Assembly: GCA_003142955.1 (NCBI GenBank)
Contig: PLOH01000094.1
Coordinates: 1 to 37,784, forward strand
DNA from: Opitutia bacterium
GTDB lineage: Bacteria > Verrucomicrobiota > Verrucomicrobiia > Opitutales > Opitutaceae
Length of the DNA stretch: 37,784 nt
Direction: 5' to 3'
Shown one piece after another: positions 24,847-35,000 of the stretch (within the stretch, counting starts at the first letter, position 1; each line of letters begins with the position of its first letter). The position numbers were made by a program, and so were the translations under genes. Under the pieces are notes generated by a model that was not told the origin of the DNA, did not search any database, and saw only the letters and a program-made list of their open reading frames with translations.

Positions 24847-26058
24847 TCACCGGCGCCGCTGCAGCTGGCCGACAAAGTAGCCGTCGGTATTGTGGACCGC
24901 CGGGAGAATGGTCAGTCCCGCGCTGTCGCACGGACAATCAAACGCCCGGGTGGGCGGCACCCCCGTGAATTCCGCGTGGCCGGCCCGGAAGGCATCCAGC
25001 ACTGCCTGGTTCTCGGCGCGACTGAGGGAGCAGGTGGCATAGACGAGGAACCCGCCGGGGCGGACCTGCTGGCAAAGATGGGCGAGCAGTTGCCCTTGCC
25101 GGGCGGCATGGGCCGCGATTCCGGCCGGGGTGGTGCACCATTTCAGATGGGGCGCCCGGCGCCACGTGCCGCTGCCGCTGCAGGGGGCGTCCACGAGCAC
25201 GCCATCGTAGGTCGCCTGATCGGAAATCTGCTCCAGGACCCGGATGTTTTGGAAGCCGCCGCGCCGCGCCCGCTCACGGAGTTCCGTCAGCGCCTCCGGG
25301 CGGAGGTCGTAGGCGTCGACCTGCCCGGCGGGTCCCAGGAGGGTGGCGAGTTGCAGGGTTTTTCCACCGGCGCCGGCGCAGGCGTCAAGCCAGCAGGCGC
25401 CCGGTTCGATCGCCGCGCTGGCCAGGATGAACTGGGAACCGAGATCCTGGACTTCGAACCGGCCTTCCTGATAGCCGCGGGTCGAGGTGAGGTCGGCCTC
25501 CACCAGGATTTCGAGAGCCGTGGGCAAAACCGCGGACGGACGGACCGGCCAGCCGCGCTCGGCGAATTCCTCGTGGATCGCGCCGGCGTCCGGCGTTTGC
25601 AGCCGGATCCAGAGTGGCGGGCGGGTGGCGAGCACCTCCAGATTGGGCGAAACAAAGGCCTCGGAACAATGGCGGCGGAACCACTCTGGCATCAGCTCCC
25701 GGCCGACGCCGAGAAACCGCGCGCGCCCGGCCACTGTCGCCGGACATTCCGGCCAGTCGGCAGCGAGCGCGGAACGAAATCCATGCGTCGCCGGCGCGTC
25801 CGCGGCCAGCCAGGCAAGGGCATGGACCATCTCCGTTTCCCCCCGGGCCGCGAGTTCCTCCATCCAGGGAAGATAGCGTACGGCGGTATACAGCAACTCG
25901 CGATAGAGCCGGCGGTCGCGGGCGCCGAACTCGCGGCGCCGCAAGACCGCCTGCAGCCGCGCCGGCAGACTGTGGTCGGTGGGGACATGCGGATGCACGC
26001 TCTGCCACAGACGCAGGAACGTTTGCTGCTGATTGTGAACGATGGACGGGGAGGTCAA
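24847..26058 (-). CDS. RsmB/NSUN-family RNA (cytosine-5) methyltransferase
   Basis: A 403-aa SAM-dependent RNA methyltransferase. The SAM-binding motif is DACAGAGGKTLQLATLLG, motif IV is DAPCSGSGTWRRAPHLKW with the Cys that releases product, and motif VI is YATCSLSRAENQAVLDAF with the nucleophilic Cys of the TCS triplet. The N-terminal helical region (FGARDRRLYRELLYTAVRYL) resembles the NusB-like part of RsmB, so it could methylate 16S rRNA, but specificity cannot be read from sequence. It starts with TTG overlapping the lptD stop (TTGA, 26055-26058). An alternative is a different NSUN-type target such as tRNA. Confidence 0.9.
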   Translation of the reverse strand: MTSPSIVHNQQQTFLRLWQSVHPHVPTDHSLPARLQAVLRRREFGARDRRLYRELLYTAVRYLPWMEELAARGETEMVHALAWLAADAPATHGFRSALAADWPECPATVAGRARFLGVGRELMPEWFRRHCSEAFVSPNLEVLATRPPLWIRLQTPDAGAIHEEFAERGWPVRPSAVLPTALEILVEADLTSTRGYQEGRFEVQDLGSQFILASAAIEPGACWLDACAGAGGKTLQLATLLGPAGQVDAYDLRPEALTELRERARRGGFQNIRVLEQISDQATYDGVLVDAPCSGSGTWRRAPHLKWCTTPAGIAAHAARQGQLLAHLCQQVRPGGFLVYATCSLSRAENQAVLDAFRAGHAEFTGVPPTRAFDCPCDSAGLTILPAVHNTDGYFVGQLQRRR

Positions 26059-28136
26059 AAACGAATCAGATCGACCTGCACATTCAGACCGAAGGAGGCC
26101 TCGCGCTGCTGCCCGTGATTCCAGGAGACCGCGTAACGCACGCTCCAGGTGTTCCGCAGATTCTGCTGGAGCCCGAAGGTCAGTTCATTCCACCGCTGGA
26201 GCATGGCGTCATAGCGCACCCGGACCAAGCCCTTCCAGACTTCATTGAAGCGCTGGTCATATTGCATGAAGTACTCCTCGATCTGATGCTGCAGGTAAGT
26301 CGAAGACAGCTGCATCGACCACCATTCATGGTCGCTGAGCGCCAGCTTGCTGTTGAATTCGTGCAGGCCGAAGGTCTGCGGGGACAGGTGGTCGTAAACC
26401 GAGAAATTCAGCCAGGAAGCGGGGGTGATTTCGAGCTCCTGGTAGACATCGGACCAATGGTGTTGGCCCGGCTCGGGCGAAAGGTCCAGGTCGGACGTCA
26501 GATTGAACCTCACGAGATCGCGCGATCCGTAGCCGGCGTCGCGCGTCTGCAGGAGGTTGTCGAGCCCGAGCCGCAGGACATTGGCGCCATGCAGGTCATC
26601 GATGTTGCGCATGTTGCCGAGCTCGATCGGCTGCAGATCCGTCGAGAATACCCGGGTGTCGATCGGAGGGATATAGGCCTGGCCGCGGTCGATTTCCGGA
26701 ATGTAGCGATAGGAGAGCACCGGCGTCAGCAAATGCCGCAGGCCATTGATGCCCCAGAGGGCGTTTTGATAATCAAAGGTGCCACTGGTCCGCAGTTGGG
26801 CGTCAACGCCAACTTCCCCGAGCCAACGGGTGTAGTCCTGGCGCCCATCGATGGCCTTGTCGTAATAGGTCAGCCGTCCCCCGGCAACCGGAGTGATGCT
26901 CAACCAATCGGTCGGGAAGATCGGCCGGTCGATCGAATAAAAAGTGTCGAAGCGGTCGCTCCGCAGCGTCGGCCCACTGAAGAGCGAATCCTGCTGCAGC
27001 GCGGCGAATCCCGTGTTGAATCGCTCGTAGAATCCGCCGCCGACCGCGGTCGGCACCAGATCAAAGCGGAGTTCCGGCAACCGTTGCTGCACGAGTTCAA
27101 AATTGTTCGGCGCGATCCGCGTGAAGAGGTCGATGGAATAATTATTGCCGGCGTAGAGCCCCTCGAAAAACGAATCGGGCTGCTGCACCTTGTTAAACTC
27201 ATCCGGATGGAAGTCGCGCAGCACCTCGGAGTCCTTCCACCAGTTGAATGCCCCGGTGATGGTCAGATTCTCGTCGATAATCTGTTGATGGCTCCAGTCG
27301 AAATAGCCCCGGTTCATCGGCACGTCCCGTCCCAGGACATCGGTGCCCAGGGTGCCATGGTCGCGAATGAAGCCCGAGGTAAAATCGCCGGTGACGTCCT
27401 GTCCGCCCGCGTCGTAACGGTAGGATCCCGACGGTCCGGCGATCGGGCCGCGCGCGGAGTATTCTCCGACATCGGCACCGAGTTTGATCCCCGGCCAGAT
27501 GGGCATACGGACGTCGAGGTCGAAGTAGGCGCCGAGGGTGTGGCTAAAGCCGGCACGGGCGATGATCGTCGGCTGCAGCGCCGCGGCCAGCGGTTGGTCG
27601 AATTTCGTCAGCGGAAACAACCGTCGGTTTCCGATGCCGAGATAAGCGCCCTGGCCGGAGATGTTCACTCCTGCGACATACCGGAGCTGGTCGGCCCACA
27701 ATGTCGGGGAAAAACCGCCCGGCTCGTCGTAGGTGACCACGGCGCCAGTCAGGATCATCTCCTTCATCGTCCCCTCAGCCTTGGCCGCCGTGATAAAATA
27801 CGGTGGCTCGCCCGCCCGCAGGTCAACCAGCGTGAACGCTCCCGTGTTAAGGTTGTAAGTTCCGCTCGCCGCCAGCAGGCGCTGCGCGCCGGAGGTGATC
27901 GTAAAATTGCCGGTGGCCGAGATTTGCCCCGTGCTTTGGTTGACGCGGAGCTCATCCGCGACCAGCAAGGCGGGTCCGTACTCGACGCGTGCATGTCCGG
28001 TCAGCACGGCCACGCCGGTCGCGAGATCGACGGAAGTAGTATCTGCATGCACCACCGGGGCCGACGGGGTCACCTGGGCGATGACCCTGCCGCAGAGGAG
28101 CAGGACGAGGAGAAGGGCGGGGATTCCGCGAAACAC
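26055..28136 (-). CDS. lptD: LPS-assembly outer-membrane protein LptD
   Basis: A 693-aa outer-membrane barrel that inserts lipopolysaccharide into the outer leaflet. It has a signal peptide (FRGIPALLLVLLLCGRVIA), an OstA/LptA-like beta-jellyroll N-domain (HADTTSVDLATGVAVLTGHA, YGPALLVADELRVNQSTGQI), and an LptD-type barrel with many aromatic-ended strands ending in a C-terminal Phe (VQVDLIRF). The typical LptD signature near the middle, LRHLLTPVLSYRYIPEIDRG, is present. A GTG at 28136 gives the best signal peptide; a TTG at 28172 would add 12 residues. Disulfide cysteines typical of E. coli LptD are absent, so assembly may differ. It implies an LPS-bearing outer membrane and heads the minus-strand run. 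Confidence 0.88.
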   Translation of the reverse strand: MFRGIPALLLVLLLCGRVIAQVTPSAPVVHADTTSVDLATGVAVLTGHARVEYGPALLVADELRVNQSTGQISATGNFTITSGAQRLLAASGTYNLNTGAFTLVDLRAGEPPYFITAAKAEGTMKEMILTGAVVTYDEPGGFSPTLWADQLRYVAGVNISGQGAYLGIGNRRLFPLTKFDQPLAAALQPTIIARAGFSHTLGAYFDLDVRMPIWPGIKLGADVGEYSARGPIAGPSGSYRYDAGGQDVTGDFTSGFIRDHGTLGTDVLGRDVPMNRGYFDWSHQQIIDENLTITGAFNWWKDSEVLRDFHPDEFNKVQQPDSFFEGLYAGNNYSIDLFTRIAPNNFELVQQRLPELRFDLVPTAVGGGFYERFNTGFAALQQDSLFSGPTLRSDRFDTFYSIDRPIFPTDWLSITPVAGGRLTYYDKAIDGRQDYTRWLGEVGVDAQLRTSGTFDYQNALWGINGLRHLLTPVLSYRYIPEIDRGQAYIPPIDTRVFSTDLQPIELGNMRNIDDLHGANVLRLGLDNLLQTRDAGYGSRDLVRFNLTSDLDLSPEPGQHHWSDVYQELEITPASWLNFSVYDHLSPQTFGLHEFNSKLALSDHEWWSMQLSSTYLQHQIEEYFMQYDQRFNEVWKGLVRVRYDAMLQRWNELTFGLQQNLRNTWSVRYAVSWNHGQQREASFGLNVQVDLIRF

Positions 28137-28172
28137 GGCGGGAGGGATAGGGTTACCACTTTGGACACGCAA

Positions 28173-28449
28173 GCTTCGAGCGGGTTGCCGTTAACAAATC
28201 CACGGGAAAGAGCTTAGCCACGAAGAACCCAGCGCGGCTCGCCGCAACCGAGTGCGAATGCGAGAAATCGCCCACGATTCGACACGAATCTGCCTGGCAG
28301 CCTGTCGGGCTTCAGCCCTCCAGGCTGCTCGTACAAACGGCGGACGCCGTTTGGTACCGAAACGGAAACATACAAAGAAAGTTCTTCATCTGGCGAAACT
28401 TTCTTAGCGGGAGCAGCGTCGAAGCAGTAGGCCCGCCCGCTTTGTCGAC
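28173..28449. repeat. Palindrome-rich intergenic repeat block
   Basis: This gene-free block holds a nested hairpin GCAGCCTG-GGGCT/AGCCC-CAGGCTGC (28297-28328), a palindrome AAACGGCG/CGCCGTTT (28335-28352), and AAGAAAGTT/AACTTTCTT (about 28375-28406) next to the transposase remnant. The words CCACGAAG, AGCGCGGCT and CACGAATCTGCCT between 28217 and 28296 match those at about 7718-7795, showing one dispersed intergenic family. Confidence 0.65.
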
Positions 28450-28802
28450 TTGGACCGCCAGACCCCGATGGTTCGGCCGGATGATCTGCGGGAGTGGGTC
28501 CCCGCCGGTCAGATCGTGCATTTCATCCGGGATGCCGTGGAGCAGTTGCCCATCACCGACTTTCGGGTTAATGAGCGCGGGACCGGCAGCGAGCAATACC
28601 CCCCAAGGATGATGCTGGCGTTGTTGATCTGTTGTTATGCAACGGGCCGCTTTGGTTCCCGGACGATCGAGGCGGCGAGCTACCGCGACGTGGCGGTGAG
28701 GTAAGGGGCCATGCAAAAGTCTCACTGGAGTGGACCCTGGTCTGCGTGAGCTATAATCTCAAACGGCTCTTCGCCCTCAAAAACCTCGCGGTCGCGGCGT
28801 AA
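28450..28802 (+). pseudogene. Collapsed IS1182-type transposase (N- and C-terminal ends only)
   Basis: The frame from 28450 reads PDDLREWVPAGQIVHFIRDA, VNERGTGSEQYPPRMMLALL and CYATGRFGSRTIEAASYRDV, which is the N-terminal DUF772-type region of IS1182/IS5-like transposases. It stops at about 28704. In another frame, 28725-28802 reads LEWTLVCVSYNLKRLFALKN to a TAA, which matches the usual C-terminal end of the same family. The middle, including the DDE catalytic core, has been deleted. The plausible original start is the TTG at 28450 or further upstream. Clear terminal inverted repeats were not found. Confidence 0.75.
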
Positions 28803-28997
28803 ACCTGCCGCCCGAACCTTCCCCGGCCCGGAAAAACGGACCGGTGTCGTCATAAGTGACTTTCTCCGGATTTGCACCCGACCTCCGCCGACACGAAATC
28901 ACTTTTTAGGGCTCACGCACTGCTACGCACAAGTCCATCCCAAATGGCGCCAGCCATTTGCCAAGGAGCACGGAGGACGAAGTCCGACACGCTGCTG
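28803..28997. other. Gap after the transposase remnant, no gene
   Basis: About 195 bases without a gene. It may include the old right end of the insertion sequence (AAGTGACTTTCTCC near 28853), but no confident terminal repeat or target duplication is visible. Confidence 0.4.
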
Positions 28998-31718
28998 CTA
29001 GAGCTTGAAGGGCAGCGACACTCTCGTCTTTACGGGAACGCCTTTGATGGTGCCGGGCCGGAAGCGCCACTGGGCAGCGGCGGCCAGACATCGTTTCCCA
29101 AACTCGGCCTCCGACGCCGACTCCACCTTGAGGTCTTTGGGCGTGCCGTCGCGGTCGACCACCAGTGAAATCAGCGCACTCCCGCCATTCCGTCCGGCAT
29201 CATAACCCACTTCGGGCTGGACCGTCTTGATGGCCACGGGACGTTCGTCCAGCTCGCGGATGGAAACAATGCGGTCCTCGGCCCGGAGACTGCCACTCAG
29301 AGTCAACGACTGCTCAGGCTCGATTTTCCCCTCCACAGTGGTGGAGATGTAGCCTGCCAGATCGAGCGTGTAGCTGACGTCGCCAGGCTGTTGATCATTT
29401 AGGGTCAACGGAGTTTCCCCAATCGCCGCGCCGTTGCGCATGATCTTGGCACCGCTTGGACTGCTGGTGATCGTGACTGAACCACCCAAATATTTCGGCG
29501 TGATGTGGGCCGTCTTGCCCCGTTCGATTGAGACATTCTCGGTGTGGTCCGGCCAGCCTTCACGCCGGAAGGTGATCACGTAATCACCGATAGGCAAATC
29601 CGTCACCGTGGCCGGCGTCTTGCCCGTCTTCACTTCTGAACCGCCGAGGGAGATTCGCGGCGGCGCCGGGCGCACTTCGAAACTGACGCCCGCCGGTTCG
29701 GTGGTAATCTCAACGCTGCCGGTCTGCCGAACTAGTCGGAGCACCCCGGGATCCGTGGCGGCATTCTCCTTGATCTCGACTTCCACACTCAGGGGATCGT
29801 AGCCCGGCAAGGTGACTGCGATGGTGTAATGTCCGAGCCGCAGGTCGGTGATGGTGGCGGGAGACACGCGGGGAGCAAAATTGCTGATGGCGACAGCGGC
29901 TCCCGCGGGTTCGGTGACGATGACCAACGACCCGCGGCCGTTGAGGAGGCGATTGGTCTCGGATTCGCGTCGTTTGGCTTCCTCCTCGGCCTGTTTGCGG
30001 GCGGCCTCAGCCGCGACGTTCGTCTGCGCCGCCGCAGCTTCGGCGCGCTTGCGAGCGTCGGTCTCGGCTTTGGCCTGCAACTCCGCTTTGTGCCGGGCTT
30101 CGACTTCCGCGGCCAAGCGCTGCTCGCTCTGTGCCTTGGCAAGCCGGTCAGCCTCCTGTTCCTTCGCGAACTTGTGGTAGAAGAAGGCACCTAATCCCAG
30201 AACCACGACGAGGACGGCGATGACGGCAAAGAACGCCGGCGTCTTGACGAACGGGCGCGTTGCCGCCGCCGGCTCAGCGACGGGCGTTGGTTTCGCCGCC
30301 GGAATTTGGCGGGCGGCAGTGGTGGCGGGGCTTGCCTCGGCGGGGGGGCGGGACACCGGCGAGGCCGCGACTTTCAGGGCAGGCGTGGCCGGGCGAACGG
30401 GGGTGTCTCTCTCCTGCTTGGCTGCCGGCGAGTTGGGGCTGGACGAGGTCACCGGTGCTCGCGCTGGGGCTGCCGCAGGTGTCGGCGTCTTGGCCGCGGC
30501 GGAAGTCGCGGGCGTCCGTGCCGCCGGCGTCGCGGCGAACACCGCCGGCGTCGGGGGAACGATCTTCGGCGCGGGCGGTGCGGCGACGGCCCGGGCTGGC
30601 ATTGGAACGACGACCGGCGCCGGGGGAACTTCGGCGATCCGGGGTTTTTCCTCCCGTTCCACTCCATCGATGCTCCAGCCCGGATGCCAGGCGCTTTCCG
30701 TTTCGGCTCGATCGGCCGGAATCGCGCTCATCATGCCCAACAGGCCGAGCCAGGTCGGGGAAAGCTTGGGTTGCAGGGTATTTCCGACAAAGGTCAGTCC
30801 GGCGGCATTGCTCCACACCGCGGCGTCGGGCTGCAATGGCACGAGGTTCAATGCCTTCGCGATCTGCTGGGAGAACCAGTTCTGCTTTGAGGACAGGCCC
30901 GTGCAGATCAACGCGGCGGGCGTTCCGCTGGATCCGGTGATCTCGGCGATGGCCGGCAGGAGGGACCCGGCCACCCGGCTGGCAATCTTGGGGCCGATTT
31001 CCGAAAAATCGTAACCCTCGTTGAAAAAGATTCTGGTCGCGGCCCCCCTGGATTTCATGCCCAACTCCGCCTGCACGCCGTCCGCCACCCGATCAAGGCC
31101 GAAGGGCAGTCGTTTCACGTTTTCAATTCCCTGGGCACTGATCAGGAACAGGTCGGATGCGGTTTCTCCGATCTCCCACACCAACGCCGGAGCGCCTTTG
31201 GCCCGCTGTTGTTCCGCCAACACCACACCGAGGAAGCTGGCCGAGGCGACCTCCAGGCGGGAGGGCGCAATCTTCCATTCACCCAGCATCGTCCGCACGG
31301 CGGCCAGGCTGTCCTTTGGCGCACCGGCCACCAGCCAGCGGCTTCCCGTCTTGCCATCGAGCGGTAGGCCGCTGCGCGCATCGACCCCGACAAGTTCACT
31401 CGGCCCCGAACTAGCAAAGGGGGAATTGCCCGCGAGCGTGCGCAACGCGGCGAGCGAGGAGGCCTTGGGCGTGTCCTTCTCTGACGCGAGCAGGAAAAAA
31501 CGAGCACGGGGCCGGACCGAGCAAACCACGCCCAAGGTGGCCGGGCCAGCCGCCGGAAACACCGCGCTGAGCGCCTGGCTGACGGCGGGCTTGTTGTCGA
31601 GCGAAGCCTCCCGGATCTCTTCGATCACCGTCGGGCGACCGGCCGTCACCGTCCTAGCAGCGAGCAGGAACGATTCGTTGAGTTCAAGAAAGTAGCCTTT
31701 ATCTTGTGGCGAGGGCAT
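28998..31718 (-). CDS. Inner-membrane PilM-like / PEGA / TonB-C fusion protein
   Basis: A 906-aa protein with an unusual domain order. Residues 1 to ~320 resemble the actin-like fold of PilM/GspL (ALVWEIGETASDLFLISAQG, RLPFGLDRVADGVQAELG, AALICTGLSSKQNWFSQQIA). About 350-485 is a Pro/Ala-rich linker. One membrane helix lies at ~493-515 (FFAVIAVLVVVLGLGAFFY), with no signal peptide, so the N-part should be cytoplasmic. A Lys/Glu/Ala coiled coil covers 516-590. Three PEGA-like domains follow (SLVIVTEPAGAAVAISN, SVEITTEPAGVSFEVRP, SVTITSSPSGAKIMRNG), and the end is a TonB C-terminal-like domain (SALISLVVDRDGTPKDLKVE, AAAQWRFRPGTIKGVPVKTR). It is divergent from the coiled-coil gene at 32085. Confidence 0.85.
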   Translation of the reverse strand: MPSPQDKGYFLELNESFLLAARTVTAGRPTVIEEIREASLDNKPAVSQALSAVFPAAGPATLGVVCSVRPRARFFLLASEKDTPKASSLAALRTLAGNSPFASSGPSELVGVDARSGLPLDGKTGSRWLVAGAPKDSLAAVRTMLGEWKIAPSRLEVASASFLGVVLAEQQRAKGAPALVWEIGETASDLFLISAQGIENVKRLPFGLDRVADGVQAELGMKSRGAATRIFFNEGYDFSEIGPKIASRVAGSLLPAIAEITGSSGTPAALICTGLSSKQNWFSQQIAKALNLVPLQPDAAVWSNAAGLTFVGNTLQPKLSPTWLGLLGMMSAIPADRAETESAWHPGWSIDGVEREEKPRIAEVPPAPVVVPMPARAVAAPPAPKIVPPTPAVFAATPAARTPATSAAAKTPTPAAAPARAPVTSSSPNSPAAKQERDTPVRPATPALKVAASPVSRPPAEASPATTAARQIPAAKPTPVAEPAAATRPFVKTPAFFAVIAVLVVVLGLGAFFYHKFAKEQEADRLAKAQSEQRLAAEVEARHKAELQAKAETDARKRAEAAAAQTNVAAEAARKQAEEEAKRRESETNRLLNGRGSLVIVTEPAGAAVAISNFAPRVSPATITDLRLGHYTIAVTLPGYDPLSVEVEIKENAATDPGVLRLVRQTGSVEITTEPAGVSFEVRPAPPRISLGGSEVKTGKTPATVTDLPIGDYVITFRREGWPDHTENVSIERGKTAHITPKYLGGSVTITSSPSGAKIMRNGAAIGETPLTLNDQQPGDVSYTLDLAGYISTTVEGKIEPEQSLTLSGSLRAEDRIVSIRELDERPVAIKTVQPEVGYDAGRNGGSALISLVVDRDGTPKDLKVESASEAEFGKRCLAAAAQWRFRPGTIKGVPVKTRVSLPFKL

Positions 31719-32084
31719 AACGGATAGTTAGGTGACCAATGGGGTTATTATCGCAGCCAAAGTCCTTCTTGCGAGAACCAAGAACTCAATCTTATGGTTT
31801 GGGAAGGATTACTTGATCAAATATTGACGCGACAATGCACGGGATTTCCGCTATAGAGCAAGCTCGGAAATGGACACCCGCAATCAGGTCTTCGGCGGAC
31901 CGGGAGCGGGTGGTTGTTGACGTGGAAACCCCATGTGAGAGAGTACGGCCTGGCGAAAGCACAAGAATGGAATCGCTCAGAATAGCTGGACCACTCGTTT
32001 GCCCGAAATTCGTGCGTGCAGTCTTCCCCGGATGGCTCCTTAAATAAGTTTTCCAGAATCGGCCCCAATTCACCCTCCTTCCTC
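31719..32084. promoter_or_regulatory. Divergent intergenic region
   Basis: 366 bases separate two divergently transcribed large genes and must hold both promoters. On the minus strand a GATAAT lies about 30 bases upstream of the PEGA gene start; on the plus strand a TATAGA is near 31852. Neither has a convincing -35 partner. A short GC-poor segment (31740-31860) is where promoters are most likely. No gene is seen here. Confidence 0.35.
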
Positions 32085-35000
32085 ATGCCTCAGCCCGCGC
32101 CTGCCACCAAGGCACCCTTGAAGATTCTGCTCGTCAGAAATGAAACGCAAGGCCATCGCGTACGTTCGCTCATCGCGGATGAATCGACGCTGTATTGGCG
32201 GTCGTCGGATCCAAATAAGGATCTGCCAACCGCCCTGGGGGAGGAGCATTTTGACCTCATCATCGCCGACTACCGCGAATCGAAAACGGAGGTGCTCGGT
32301 GCGGTCGAGTCCCTGCGCAAACAACAGCCCGAGGCCCAGATTATTCTGATCTGCAAGAAGCTGGAACTGGAGGAGATTATTCGCGCGATCAGGCTGGGAG
32401 TGCGGGATGTCTTTAATCCGCCGCTGGATTTCAAATCCCTGGCCGGCCGCATTGAATCGCTGGTCCGCAGCGGGGATAAGTTTCCGGGGATGATCGAGGA
32501 AGCGGCGCTCAAGCGCTGGGGCGAACTGGCCATGCATCTTTCGGGAGCGCCGGAAGCGGAGCCGGCGCCGGTGACCAAAACCTCGGGGCGAAAGGGCGGC
32601 GGGTCGAGCGGAACAGAGGCGCAGATGGAGGCGCTGACCCAGGAGCGAGAGAATCTCGCCAACGAGGTCAAGACGCTGAAAAAGACGCTGGCAAGTTCCG
32701 AGGATACCCAGCATCGCCTGCAAGAGGAACTCGCGTGGACGGCGACGCTCAGTGAGCACGCGAAGAGTCTGGATCAGGAGGTCCAGCAACTGCGACAGGA
32801 TCAGCAGACGTTGATTGCGGAAACGAAACGCCGCAGTGACGCGGAGGCAGCGCTGGCGGCCGAGAAACAGCGCGTGGAGGAACTTCAGGCGGCGCTGACG
32901 CGGCAGGCGAAGGGCCAGACGGCGAAAGCGGACGATCTCGCGGCGGAGCAGACCGAGCAGCTCGAAGTGGAGCGGGCCATGATCGAGCAGCAACGTCGGG
33001 CGATGGCCAAACAGCAGGCGGCGTTGCAAGGAGAAGCGGCCCGTCTCGAAGCCGTGGGCAAGAGTCTGGCCCAGGAAAACGTGGAACGGGAGCGGATGCT
33101 GGCCGCGCGCGAGAAGACGAATCAGGAGCAGACCGCCGCTGTCAACGCGGCGCGTCGGGAAATCGAAGCGGAGCAGGCGCGGACGCGGGAGACCGTGGCC
33201 CAGGCGGAGGACACGCAGCGGGAGGCGCTGCAGTCGCTGGAGCGCGACCGGTCTGGTCTGGTCGCGGAGAAGTCCAAGCTCGATCGGGAACGCGCGCGCC
33301 TGACGGCCGACGTTGAAGCGCGGCAGCAGCGGGTGGTCACCGCGGAAGCGGAGATCAAGACCGAGAAGGCGCGACTAGAAAAACTTCAGCTTGAGCTGGC
33401 GCAACAGGCCAAGAGCAGCGCGGCCAAGGTCGAGAGTTTGACGGCGGAGCAGACCGAGCAACTAGATGTGGAACGGGCGATGTTGGAGCAGCAGCGGCGG
33501 GCGATGGCCAAGCAGCAGGCGTCCCTGCAAGAGGAGGCGGTGCGAGTTGAAACTACCGGCAAGAATCTGGCCCAGGAAAACGCGCAGCGGGAACAGGTCC
33601 TGGTGGTCCAGGAGAAGGCCCAGAAGGAGCAGGCGGCTCAGCTGGCGGCCGCCCGGAAGAAACTGGAGGCGGACCAGGTGGTTGCCCGGCAGGCCGTCGC
33701 GAAGACCGAGGCCACGCAGCGCGAGGCGTTACAGGCGCTGGAGCGGGACAAGGCGGCTCTGGTCGCCGAGCGGGCCAAACTTCAGGCGGAGCGCACGCGG
33801 GTGGAGGTGGCGCTGCAATCCCAGCAGGAGCGCACCGCGCAGGCGGATGCCGCCCTCAAGGTGGAGAAGCAGCGTCTGGAAAAGCTTCAGGCGGAACTGG
33901 AACAGCAGACCAAGCTCCAGGCCGAAAAGGCTGAGCAAATGGTGGCGGAGACCCGGGAACAGCTCGATGTAGAACGGGCGATGCTGGATCAGCAACGCCG
34001 CGCCCTTGCCAAACAGCAGGCGGCGAACCAGGAGGAGGCGGCTCGGATCGAACTGGCGGGCAAGAATCTCGCGGGACAAAATGCGGAGCGGGAAAAGGCG
34101 CTGGTGGTTCAGGAGAAGGCCCAGAAGGAGCAGATGGCCCAGCTGGCGGCGGCCCGGCAGAAGCTGGAGACGGAACAGGCGCTTATTAAGCAGGGCCTCG
34201 GGCAGGCGGAAACCCAACAACGGGGCGTTCTGCTCGGGATCGAGCGCGACAAGGCCAACTTGGTCGCGGAGCGGGCCAAGCTGCAGGCCGAGCGGTCCAA
34301 GATGCAAGCGGAGCGGAGCCGGCTGCAGGTGGAACTGGAATCACAACAACAACGGACCGCGGAGACCTTTGCAGGAATCAAAGCGGAGAAGCTGCGGCTG
34401 GAGAAGCTGCAGGCCGAATTGGAGGAGCAGTCCAAGAGCAGCGCGGCCCAGGTCGAGATTCTGACGGCCGAGCGGACCGAGCAACTGGATGTGGAACGGG
34501 CGATGCTGGAGCAGCAGCGGCGAGCGATGGCCAAGCAGCAGGCGGCGTTGCAAGAGGAGGCAGTGCGAAGTGAAACTGTCGGCAAGAATTTTGCCCAACA
34601 GAGCGCGCAGCGGGAACAGGCCCTGGTGGTCCAGGAGAAGGCTCAGAAGGAGCAGGCGGCTCAGCTGGCGGCGGCCCGGCAGAAGCTGGAGGCGGACCAG
34701 GTGCTCGCCCGGCAGGCGGTGGCCAAGGCGGAGGCGGCGCAACGCGAGATGTCGCAGACGGTGGAGCGCGACCGGGCCGGTTTAGTCGCGGAGCGGACAA
34801 AACTGCAGGCGGAAAGGGCGCGTCTGGCGGCCGAGGCGGAGGCGCAGAAGGAGCGTGCCGCCGAGGCCGAGGCGGCGGTCAAGGCCGAGCACGCGCGGCT
34901 GTCCAAAGTCCAGGTCGAGCTCGACCAACGGGCGAAACTGCAGGTGGCGAAAGCGGAACAGCTGGCGGCCGAGCAGGCCGAGCAATTCGAAGTCGAGCGG

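Noticed and set aside
25614-28217. 867-codon open frame on the plus strand opposite lptD and part of the methyltransferase
   Set aside because: It is antisense to two clearly conserved proteins, has no recognisable domain, and long antisense frames are expected in GC-rich DNA.
28998-31718. A complete type IV pilus locus
   Set aside because: Only a PilM-like domain is seen; no pilN, pilO, pilQ, pilin or pilus ATPase genes are in the window.
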